Notes under the pieces: generated by a model
Told to the model about the DNA's origin: nothing
Seen by the model: only the letters and a program-made list of their open reading frames with translations
The model's database searches: none
From: CATJXY01 sp964623925
Lineage (GTDB): Bacteria > Bacillota_I > Bacilli_A > Erysipelotrichales > Erysipelotrichaceae
Length of the DNA stretch: 5,423 nucleotides
Assembly: GCA_964623925.1 (NCBI GenBank)
Contig: CAZUVT010000123.1
Span: forward strand, 1-5,423
Reading direction: 5' to 3'
Program-made: the position numbers and the translations under genes
Shown: one piece after another, positions 1 to 5,190 of the stretch
Layout of the letters: each line of letters begins with the position of its first letter
Numbering within the stretch: the first letter of the stretch is position 1

Positions 1-193
1 CCAAGGTGTAGCTACTTCGATTTTTCAGTATCTTTTGGCAGATATTTTAAAAGATGATCCGATACCACGGGAGATTACTCTAAATTCATCCCCCTATGGC
101 AAGCCGTTTTATCTTCATATAGGATTTAAACCGCAATCAGAAGAGCAGGAAATAGACGGAATCAGGTTCACTCCTATGAAGTACACGCTTTAA
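1..193 (+). CDS. GNAT-family N-acetyltransferase, C-terminal fragment (5' end outside window)
   Basis: An open frame entering from the left edge (first full codon at 2) encodes 63 residues and ends at TAA 191-193. GNAT enzymes transfer the acetyl group of acetyl-CoA to an amine. The visible part fits the C-terminal half of the fold. It opens with QGVA, the end of the acetyl-CoA pyrophosphate-binding motif A (Q/RxxGxG/A), followed by a helix (TSIFQYLLADIL). Then comes a beta strand ITLNSS, then YGKPFYLHIGF at fragment residues 32-42. This is the usual motif-B region, in which an asparagine precedes a helix with a Tyr and the terminal GF. The chain closes with a short strand and PMKYTL, a common GNAT ending. 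Motifs C and D and most of A lie outside the window, so the substrate cannot be judged. A strong terminator lies 118 nt after the stop. Family assignment is fairly sure; specific function is unknown. Confidence 0.8.
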   Translation, partial: QGVATSIFQYLLADILKDDPIPREITLNSSPYGKPFYLHIGFKPQSEEQEIDGIRFTPMKYTL

Positions 194-219
194 CAGGTTT
201 CGGTTGGAAGAGATAAAAT
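190..219 (+). promoter_or_regulatory. possible sigma-A promoter overlapping the GNAT stop codon
   Basis: TTAACA at 190-195 (5 of 6 to the -35 consensus) is separated by 18 bp from TAAAAT at 214-219 (5 of 6 to the -10 consensus). The predicted start is near 226. No convincing coding sequence follows, but a foldable segment and a strong terminator do. Such hexamer pairs also arise by chance in AT-rich DNA, and the spacing is one base longer than optimal. Confidence 0.35.
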
Positions 220-225
220 CATGAA

Positions 226-355
226 GTGTCTTAGAAATAAGGAATTCCGAACGCTTATCATTCTTGCATATAGTGACAGTGAGGACACTCTTTGAAAAAG
301 GAGTCAAATTAAAAGAATATCTGTGTTTCTAGAAAAAATCAGATATTCTTTTTTT
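226..355 (+). ncRNA. candidate small structured RNA (unrecognised family)
   Basis: This is a proposed transcript of about 130 nt, from the predicted start of the 190-219 promoter to the end of the terminator at 311-355. Within it, 225-232 can pair with 282-289 (8 bp, one G-U). The next bases, 233-241, can pair with 254-264 (9 bp with a 2-nt bulge at 259-260), leaving a 12-nt loop and a 17-nt unpaired segment at 265-281. An AAAAAGGAG sequence at 295-303 resembles a Shine-Dalgarno but has no start codon at a usable distance. I do not recognise SRP RNA, 6S RNA, tmRNA, a T-box or a known riboswitch. The alternative is that this is just the 3' untranslated region of the acetyltransferase gene. The pairing was found by eye, and no covariation or expression evidence is available. 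Confidence 0.22.
311..355 (+). terminator. strong Rho-independent terminator, probably bidirectional
   Basis: AAAAGAATATCTG (311-323) is perfectly complementary to 340-352, giving a 13-bp stem around a 16-nt loop. The plus strand has a run of seven T at 349-355. This would end transcripts from the acetyltransferase gene and any small RNA. Read on the minus strand the stem is followed by TTTTAATTT, so it could also stop transcripts of the converging HAD gene, whose stop codon lies only about 20 nt away. The loop contains the palindrome TTTCTAGAAA (326-335). Confidence 0.88.
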
Positions 356-373
356 GCTTTTCCTTGTTCAGTT

Positions 374-1093
374 TTATTTCACAGCCGTAAGCTGTTCACA
401 GATCTGAATGAATTCTTCAAAACTTCCATGCCAATGCAGCGTATCTAAATCAAGATTCTGCCTGTTGATCAGATTGTCCGTCACCAAGTAGCAGGAGATG
501 CCCAAGGATTCAATGCAGCCATCTTCATAGGCATCATTTCCGACATGGAAACATTCCTCTTTATCAAGATGTAAAGTATCCAGGATTTCCTTGAAATAAG
601 CCGGATTCGGTTTGCAGATAGAAGAATTCTCATAGGTGGTGATCCATTCAAAATCATCCGGATTCAGATTCGCCCATTCGATCCGCTGTCTTGTTGCAAC
701 AGCCGGGAAAAGCGGATTCGTTGCTAGGATCAGTCGAATATTCTTTTCCTTTAATATTTGAATGCATTCTTTTGCATTTTTGTTTAATGCAGTGCTTGTT
801 TTGATCTTTGGGAATTCTGTCAGATAGAACTGAGTGAATTTCGCTTCGATCTCTTCTTTGGCAATCTTGGTTACGGAATGGAAGACATTCCAAAACAAGG
901 CTTCATTGCTTAAAGATCCATCGTTGCCATACATCGCCTGGGTGCCTTTTTTGACTCCTGCCAAGATCACATTTTCATCATAATCTGTTTTACTGAAATA
1001 AGAATATAAAGCTGTAAAATAAGCTTTGACAAATTCATCCTGATCCATTTGCAGCAAGGTGCCGTCCAAATCAAATAAAATTGACGAAATCAT
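374..1093 (-). CDS. HAD-superfamily hydrolase (subfamily IA-like phosphatase)
   Basis: This predicted soluble cytoplasmic phosphohydrolase has 239 residues, the usual length for a HAD enzyme with a C1 helical cap. All four HAD motifs are visible. Motif I is DLDGT at 8-12, with D8 the expected nucleophile and D10 the acid/base. Motif II is LILATN with T125. Motif III is K161 in CKPNP. Motif IV is GNDAYED at 185-191, supplying acidic D187 and D191 for Mg2+. The helical stretch from about 15 to 105 is the cap that sets substrate choice. HAD-IA members include phosphoglycolate phosphatase, pyrophosphatase PpaX and beta-phosphoglucomutase; nothing here selects among them. The start is supported by AGAGGA on the minus strand at 1106-1101, seven nt before the ATG, and by a promoter further upstream. 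The gene diverges from a second HAD gene and converges on the 311-355 terminator. Family is certain, substrate unknown. Confidence 0.93.
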   Translation of the reverse strand: MISSILFDLDGTLLQMDQDEFVKAYFTALYSYFSKTDYDENVILAGVKKGTQAMYGNDGSLSNEALFWNVFHSVTKIAKEEIEAKFTQFYLTEFPKIKTSTALNKNAKECIQILKEKNIRLILATNPLFPAVATRQRIEWANLNPDDFEWITTYENSSICKPNPAYFKEILDTLHLDKEECFHVGNDAYEDGCIESLGISCYLVTDNLINRQNLDLDTLHWHGSFEEFIQICEQLTAVK

Positions 1094-1121
1094 AATTTTT
1101 TCCTCTTTTCCGATTTCCTAT

Positions 1122-1150
1122 ATTATATCGAAAAGAAAAAAGGGATTCAA
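1122..1150 (-). promoter_or_regulatory. sigma-A-like promoter of the minus-strand HAD gene
   Basis: On the minus strand TTGAAT (1150-1145) is followed after exactly 17 bp by a perfect TATAAT (1127-1122). The predicted start is near 1115, giving a leader of about 20 nt before the ATG at 1093. Good hexamers, ideal spacing and correct position make this convincing. Confidence 0.7.
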
Positions 1151-1173
1151 TGGCAGAAAAACAAAGAAATTTA

Positions 1174-1182
1174 TGTTATGAT
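1174..1182 (+). promoter_or_regulatory. extended -10 promoter of the plus-strand HAD gene
   Basis: TG at 1174-1175, one base, then TATGAT at 1177-1182 forms an extended -10 element (TGnTATGAT). No good -35 hexamer sits 16-18 bp upstream, which is typical of extended -10 promoters. The predicted start is near 1189, about 20 nt before the ATG at 1209. The polymerase footprint would overlap that of the divergent promoter at 1122-1150. Confidence 0.55.
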
Positions 1183-1208
1183 ATAGCTACCGGCAAAGAG
1201 GTGAGAAG

Positions 1209-1895
1209 ATGAAAATTCTATTTTGGGACTTTGATGGAACTCTGGCTTACTCAAGGGAGAACTTCTGGAGCAGCATCATCTATGAGTGTGCAGTCAAATT
1301 TGGCTACGATCAGGGATTTAAACTGATATATGATAAAGTGAATGAAGGAAAGCTTTTAACCTGGTATTTTCAAGAGATCAGTTATGAGGATCGAGTCAAC
1401 CTTTTGTGGTGGGCTGATTTTGAAGAGCGATTGATTGAACTTTTAAAATCATGCAGGATGTCAGAAGATGCTGCTGAAAAGGCAGCACGCGCTGTACGGA
1501 GCTGTGTTTTAGATGCGAATAATTATTATTTATATGAAGATACAGAATGGATCTTGAATCGATCCAAAGAGTTGGGGTACACCAATATTATCCTTTCTAA
1601 TAACTACCCGGAATTGGACGAGGTGATGGAACAGTTAGGGATCGCCAAGTATTTTGATGGATTTGTGATTTCCGGGCAAGTCGGTTTTGAAAAACCGAAT
1701 CCGGGGATTTTTGAGATTGCCTTGAATGGAAAAGATGTGAAGGAATGCTGCATGATCGGAGATAATCCGATTGCCGATATTCAAGGGGCAAAACGGTTTG
1801 GCTTGAAGACGATCCTTGTTCATCGCAAGAAGCCTGAAGGATGTGAAACCGATTATTGCTTTGAAACATTAAAGGAGATTGCTGAAATTCTTTAA
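1209..1895 (+). CDS. HAD-superfamily hydrolase (subfamily IA-like phosphatase), second copy of the family
   Basis: This predicted cytoplasmic phosphohydrolase has 228 residues and a complete HAD core. Motif I is DFDGT at 7-11 (D7 nucleophile, D9 acid/base). Motif II is IILSNN with S130. Motif III is K162 in FEKPNP. Motif IV is GDNPIAD at 184-190 with D185 and D190. Residues of about 15-105 form an aromatic-rich helical cap (for example LLWWADF near 65-71) quite unlike that of the neighbouring HAD protein, so the two probably act on different substrates. The start is fixed by a strong GAGGTGA Shine-Dalgarno at 1198-1204 just ahead of the ATG. It is transcribed away from the other HAD gene and towards the str operon. 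No terminator is visible between its stop and the str promoter, so some read-through into rpsL is possible. The reaction class is sure; the substrate is not. Confidence 0.93.
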   Translation: MKILFWDFDGTLAYSRENFWSSIIYECAVKFGYDQGFKLIYDKVNEGKLLTWYFQEISYEDRVNLLWWADFEERLIELLKSCRMSEDAAEKAARAVRSCVLDANNYYLYEDTEWILNRSKELGYTNIILSNNYPELDEVMEQLGIAKYFDGFVISGQVGFEKPNPGIFEIALNGKDVKECCMIGDNPIADIQGAKRFGLKTILVHRKKPEGCETDYCFETLKEIAEIL

Positions 1896-1916
1896 TATTA
1901 TAAGGATAAAATGCAG

Positions 1917-1972
1917 AAAAAGTTGAAAAAGGCAAAAAAACATTTGACTTTTGTGACTGACTCATGTATCAT
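1917..1972 (+). promoter_or_regulatory. main str operon promoter with UP-like A-tracts
   Basis: TTGACT (1944-1949) and TATCAT (1967-1972) are separated by the optimal 17 bp. The -10 is followed at once by a second TATCAT (1973-1978), forming a tandem repeat. Three A-tracts at 1917-1921, 1926-1930 and 1934-1940 lie roughly one helical turn apart in the -40 to -60 zone, where the RNA polymerase alpha C-terminal domain binds UP elements. Transcription should begin at about 1977-1979, giving rpsL a leader of about 115 nt. A strong promoter is expected for ribosomal protein and elongation factor genes. Confidence 0.75.
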
Positions 1973-1995
1973 TATCATGCTTAATGTATATTTGC

Positions 1996-2088
1996 GGTTT
2001 CCCTTGGGGAAACTTAATTTATGCAGAGGGTTGGCACACTTGGAACTGTGTGCATAAATAAAGAGTAGAAAAATGATGAAAGGAGAAA
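1996..2088 (+). promoter_or_regulatory. structured 5' leader of rpsL, candidate regulatory RNA
   Basis: The leader has two perfect inverted repeats. Hairpin A pairs GTTTCCC (1997-2003) with GGGAAAC (2007-2013) around a TTG loop, extendable by a G-U pair (1996/2014). Stem B pairs ATTTATGCA (2017-2025) with TGCATAAAT (2051-2059). Inside B, GCACAC (2034-2039) can pair with GTGTGC (2048-2053), competing with the base of B. The left arm of A, 1998-2005, can alternatively pair with 2080-2088, which covers the rpsL Shine-Dalgarno, as 8 bp with one bulged A (2084). Neither stem is followed by a T-run, so attenuation by termination is unlikely and translational control is the better guess. I do not recognise a described leader family. 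Confidence 0.4.
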
Positions 2089-2094
2089 GAATCA

Positions 2095-2514
2095 ATGCCT
2101 ACAATTAACCAATTAGTACGTAAGGGTCGTACAAATAAAGTTTGGAAATCTAAATCACCAGCTTTGAACAGAGGATACAACTCTTTGAAGCGTCGTCCTA
2201 CTGATTTGAGCTCTCCGCAAAAGCGTGGAGTTTGTACTCGTGTTGGTACTATGACACCAAAGAAGCCAAACTCAGCTCTTCGTAAATATGCCCGTGTTCG
2301 TTTGAGCAACGGAATGGAAGTTACAGCTTATATTCCGGGAATCGGTCATAACCTTCAGGAGCACAGTGTGGTTCTGATCCGTGGCGGCCGTGTTAAAGAC
2401 TTGCCAGGTGTTCGTTATCACATCATCCGCGGTACATTGGACTGTGCCGGAGTAAACAACCGTTTACAGAGCCGTTCTTTGTACGGAGCAAAGAAACCAA
2501 AAGTAAAGAAATAG
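2095..2514 (+). CDS. rpsL: 30S ribosomal protein S12
   Basis: S12 sits at the decoding centre of the 30S subunit, where it helps monitor codon-anticodon pairing. At 139 residues it has the Firmicutes length, about 15 longer than the Escherichia coli protein because of an insertion at about 25-40 before PQKRGVC. The signature TPKKPNSALRK is at 54-64 and GHNLQEHSVVLIRGGRVKDLPG at 84-105. K56 and K101 correspond to E. coli K43 and K88 (precursor numbering), the classic sites of streptomycin resistance or dependence. Both are wild type, so this protein should confer no S12-based resistance. D102 is the residue methylthiolated by RimO in bacteria that have it. AAAGGAG at 2079-2085 sits nine nt before the ATG. 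It is the first gene of the str operon and is preceded by a structured leader. Confidence 0.98.
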   Translation: MPTINQLVRKGRTNKVWKSKSPALNRGYNSLKRRPTDLSSPQKRGVCTRVGTMTPKKPNSALRKYARVRLSNGMEVTAYIPGIGHNLQEHSVVLIRGGRVKDLPGVRYHIIRGTLDCAGVNNRLQSRSLYGAKKPKVKK

Positions 2515-2536
2515 GATTGTAAAGGAGGAAGTAAAC

Positions 2537-3007
2537 ATGCCAAGAAAAGGTTATATAGCTAAAAGAGACGTTTTGGTTGATCCAATTTACAATTCCAAAT
2601 TGGTCACACGTCTGATTAATAAGATCATGATCGACGGTAAAAAAGGTGTTGCACAGAATATTCTATACAATGCATTTGATATCGTTGAAGCTAAGACAGG
2701 CCGTCAGCCGATGGAAGTCTTCGAACAGGCTTTAGGCAATGTAATGCCATTGCTTGAGTTGAAGGTTCGCCGTGTCGGTGGTGCAAACTACCAGGTACCG
2801 ATCGAAGTTTCAGCTGAAAGAAGATTGACATTAGGTCTTCGCTGGATCGTTAACTATTCACGTCTTCGTCATGAAAGAACGATGGAAGAACGCTTAGCTG
2901 CTGAAATCATTGATGCGGCTAACGGAACAGGTGCTTCTGTCAAGAAGAAAGAAGATACACACAAGATGGCCGAAGCGAACAAAGCCTTCGCTCATTATCG
3001 CTGGTAA
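2537..3007 (+). CDS. rpsG: 30S ribosomal protein S7
   Basis: S7 is the primary assembly protein of the 3' major domain (head) of 16S rRNA and lines the E site next to S11. At 156 residues it is full length. It begins MPRKG, has the DGKKG turn near 34-37 and the RRVGGANYQVPIEV rRNA-binding stretch near 78-91, and ends with the near-universal MAEANKAFAHYRW. A strong AAAGGAGG (2521-2528) lies eight nt before the ATG. The gap after rpsL is only 22 nt. That leaves no room for the long S12-S7 intercistronic structure through which S7 represses this operon in E. coli, so any autoregulation must act elsewhere, as is thought for Firmicutes generally. Confidence 0.98.
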   Translation: MPRKGYIAKRDVLVDPIYNSKLVTRLINKIMIDGKKGVAQNILYNAFDIVEAKTGRQPMEVFEQALGNVMPLLELKVRRVGGANYQVPIEVSAERRLTLGLRWIVNYSRLRHERTMEERLAAEIIDAANGTGASVKKKEDTHKMAEANKAFAHYRW

Positions 3008-3031
3008 TCAGCCCGATGAAAGGAGACAATT

Positions 3032-5107
3032 ATGGCTCGCGAATTTTCACTAGAACATACTCGTAATATCGGTATCATGGCTCACATCGATGCCGGTAAG
3101 ACAACAACAACTGAGCGTATTCTGTACTACACAGGTAAGACTCATAAAATCGGAGAAACCCACGATGGTGCTTCTCAGATGGACTGGATGGCTCAGGAAC
3201 AGGAACGTGGTATTACGATCACTTCTGCTGCAACAACAGCACAGTGGAAGGGATACCGTGTCAATATCATCGATACTCCGGGTCACGTTGACTTCACAGT
3301 TGAAGTTGAACGTTCCCTGCGTGTATTGGATGGTGCAGTAACCGTTTTGGATGCTAAAGCAGGTGTTGAACCTCAAACAGAAACAGTTTGGCGTCAGGCT
3401 ACAACTTATGGAGTTCCTCGTATTGTATTCGTCAACAAGATGGATGCAACAGGTGCTGACTTCATGATGTCTGTAAGAAGCATCGGTGATCGTTTAGGTG
3501 CCAAGGCTGCTGCAATTCAATTCCCGATCGGAGTTGAAAATACTTTCCGTGGTATCATCGATATCATTGAAAGAAGACAGCATATGTATCAGGATGACTT
3601 GGGAACAAAAGTCACAGATACAGAAATCGAAGATCAGTACAAGGATGAAGTCGAAGCACTTCGTCAGGAATTGGTTGAGATGATTGCTGATTATGATGAT
3701 GAGTTGATGATGAAAGTATTGGAAGGCGAAGAGCCGACAGTAGAAGAAATCAAGGCTGCTATCCGTAAGGGATGCTTGTCTGCAGAATTCTTCCCGGTAC
3801 TTTGCGGATCAGCTTATAAGAACAAAGGTGTTCAGTTGATGCTGGATGCAGTGATCGATTATCTTCCTGCTCCAACCGATATCCCGGCTATTATGGGACA
3901 TTTGGAAGATGGAACAGAAGAAGCTCGTCATTCAACAGATGATGAACCATTTGCTGCATTGGCATTTAAGGTTATGACAGACCCATTTGTCGGACGTCTG
4001 ACATATTTCCGTGTATACTCAGGTACGGCAACAGCCGGAAGCTATGTATTGAATGCAACAAAAGATGTGCGCGAGCGCTTCGGACGTTTGGTTCAGATGC
4101 ATGCTAACCACAGAGCAGAGATCGAAGAAGTTAACGCCGGTGATATTGCCGCTGCAGTTGGTTTGAAATCAACAACAACAGGTGATACATTGTGTGATGA
4201 AAAGAATCCGATCATTCTTGAGTCGATGGTATTCCCTGAGCCGGTTATCCAGATGTCAGTTGAACCAAAGACAAAGGCTGACTCAGATAAGATGGGATTG
4301 GCTTTGGCTAAACTTGCCGAAGAAGACCCGACTTTCAAAACTTATACAGATGAAGAAACAGGACAGACGATCATCGCCGGTATGGGTGAGCTTCACTTGG
4401 ATATCATCGTTGACCGTATGCGCCGTGAATTCAAAGTAGAGTGTAATGTAGGTGCCCCTCAGGTTGCCTATCGTGAAACGATCCGTCAGGCTGCTGACTG
4501 TGAAGGTAAATTCGTTCGTCAGTCAGGTGGTCGAGGACAATATGGACATGTATGGATCAAATTCGAACCGAATGAAGAAGGTAAGGGATTTGAATTCATC
4601 GATGCCGTTGTCGGTGGAACCGTTCCGCGTGAATACATTAAGCCAACTCAGGAAGGACTTGTGGCTGCCCTGAACAATGGTTTGACTTGCGGATATCCGG
4701 TAGTTGATATCAAAGCAACCTTGTTTGATGGATCTTACCATGAAGTCGACTCTTCCGAAATGGCATTTAAGATCGCTGCTAGCATGGCTTTGAAAGAAGC
4801 AGCAAAGAAATGTAAGCCGGTATTGCTTGAACCAATCATGGACGTCGAAGTAACAGCTCCAACTGAGTACCTCGGTAGTGTCATGGGAGATATTACAAAA
4901 CGTCGTGGACAGATCCGCGAACAGGAAGAACGTCACAATGCCATCGTTGTACGTGCTTATGTACCATTGTCTGAAATGTTTGGTTATTCTACAGATCTTC
5001 GTTCCTTTACTCAGGGACGTGGAAACTATGTAATGCAGATGGATCACTATTCAGAGGTTCCAAAGAGCATTGCAGAAGCTATTGCTAAGAAAAACAGCAA
5101 GGATTAA
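3032..5107 (+). CDS. fusA: elongation factor G
   Basis: This translational GTPase drives tRNA-mRNA translocation and, with ribosome recycling factor, subunit splitting. At 691 residues it is a standard single-chain EF-G. The G domain shows AHIDAGKT (G1, 17-24), RGITI with T62 (G2, switch I), DTPGH (G3, 81-85), NKMD (G4, 135-138) and GSA (G5, 259-261), with the G' insertion between G4 and G5. Domain II starts near 305, domain III carries MGELHLDII near 451-459, and domain IV includes QSGGRGQYGHV at 497-507. Its tip loop has H570, equivalent to the E. coli H583 that reaches into the decoding site. Domain V (about 600-675) has the EYLGSVMGD motif. The intact switch, the domain IV tip and the histidine argue for canonical EF-G, not the FusA2 or TetM-like relatives. 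AAAGGAG (3019-3025) lies six nt before the ATG; the gap from rpsG is 24 nt. Confidence 0.98.
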   Translation: MAREFSLEHTRNIGIMAHIDAGKTTTTERILYYTGKTHKIGETHDGASQMDWMAQEQERGITITSAATTAQWKGYRVNIIDTPGHVDFTVEVERSLRVLDGAVTVLDAKAGVEPQTETVWRQATTYGVPRIVFVNKMDATGADFMMSVRSIGDRLGAKAAAIQFPIGVENTFRGIIDIIERRQHMYQDDLGTKVTDTEIEDQYKDEVEALRQELVEMIADYDDELMMKVLEGEEPTVEEIKAAIRKGCLSAEFFPVLCGSAYKNKGVQLMLDAVIDYLPAPTDIPAIMGHLEDGTEEARHSTDDEPFAALAFKVMTDPFVGRLTYFRVYSGTATAGSYVLNATKDVRERFGRLVQMHANHRAEIEEVNAGDIAAAVGLKSTTTGDTLCDEKNPIILESMVFPEPVIQMSVEPKTKADSDKMGLALAKLAEEDPTFKTYTDEETGQTIIAGMGELHLDIIVDRMRREFKVECNVGAPQVAYRETIRQAADCEGKFVRQSGGRGQYGHVWIKFEPNEEGKGFEFIDAVVGGTVPREYIKPTQEGLVAALNNGLTCGYPVVDIKATLFDGSYHEVDSSEMAFKIAASMALKEAAKKCKPVLLEPIMDVEVTAPTEYLGSVMGDITKRRGQIREQEERHNAIVVRAYVPLSEMFGYSTDLRSFTQGRGNYVMQMDHYSEVPKSIAEAIAKKNSKD

Positions 5108-5119
5108 TCACTTTAACTG

Positions 5120-5148
5120 TTGATTTATTTGTTCGTTTATCTTAAAAT
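5120..5148 (+). promoter_or_regulatory. probable internal promoter for tuf
   Basis: TTGATT (5120-5125) and TAAAAT (5143-5148) are spaced by 17 bp in the 83-nt gap between fusA and tuf. The predicted start near 5155 would give a leader of about 36 nt ending in the AGGAGG at 5175-5180. No terminator is visible in the gap, so tuf would be read both from the upstream str promoter and from here, consistent with EF-Tu being needed in excess over EF-G. Confidence 0.6.
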
Positions 5149-5190
5149 AGTATTGGCTGATAAAAAATTAAATTAGGAGGAAATTTTCAA

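Noticed and set aside
221..295. 24-codon ORF starting at ATG 221 (begins MKCLRNKEF)
   Set aside because: It is very short, has only a weak GGAAG about ten nt upstream and no recognisable domain, and its start lies ahead of the predicted transcription start near 226.
1597..1965. 122-codon open frame on the minus strand over the second HAD gene
   Set aside because: It overlaps the motif III/IV coding region of an intact HAD gene and extends through the str promoter. It has a low-complexity Ser/Gln/Phe-rich sequence and no domain.
1997..2013. Hairpin GTTTCCC/GGGAAAC as a terminator for the upstream HAD gene
   Set aside because: It is followed by TTAATTTATG with no T-run and lies downstream of the str promoter. 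A leader element is more plausible.
2073..2108. 11-codon ORF (ATG ATG at 2073-2078) overlapping the rpsL start
   Set aside because: There is no ribosome binding site before it, and the purine run inside it is the rpsL Shine-Dalgarno. It is likely a chance frame.
2260..2400. Streptomycin-resistance substitutions in S12
   Set aside because: K56 and K101 (E. coli K43 and K88, precursor numbering) and P104 are the wild-type residues.
2515..2536. S7 translational operator of the E. coli type between rpsL and rpsG
   Set aside because: The gap is only 22 nt and contains just the rpsG ribosome binding site; there is no room for the known structure.
4523..5047. 174-codon open frame on the minus strand inside fusA
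   Set aside because: It is antisense to the conserved domain IV/V coding region of EF-G, with Cys- and Ser-rich composition typical of a shadow frame. The other open frames inside the HAD genes, rpsL, fusA and tuf were dismissed for the same reason.
5106..5125. AATCA/TGATT inverted repeat after the fusA stop as a terminator
   Set aside because: It has only five AT-rich pairs and a 10-nt loop, overlaps the proposed tuf -35 hexamer, and is too weak to terminate.
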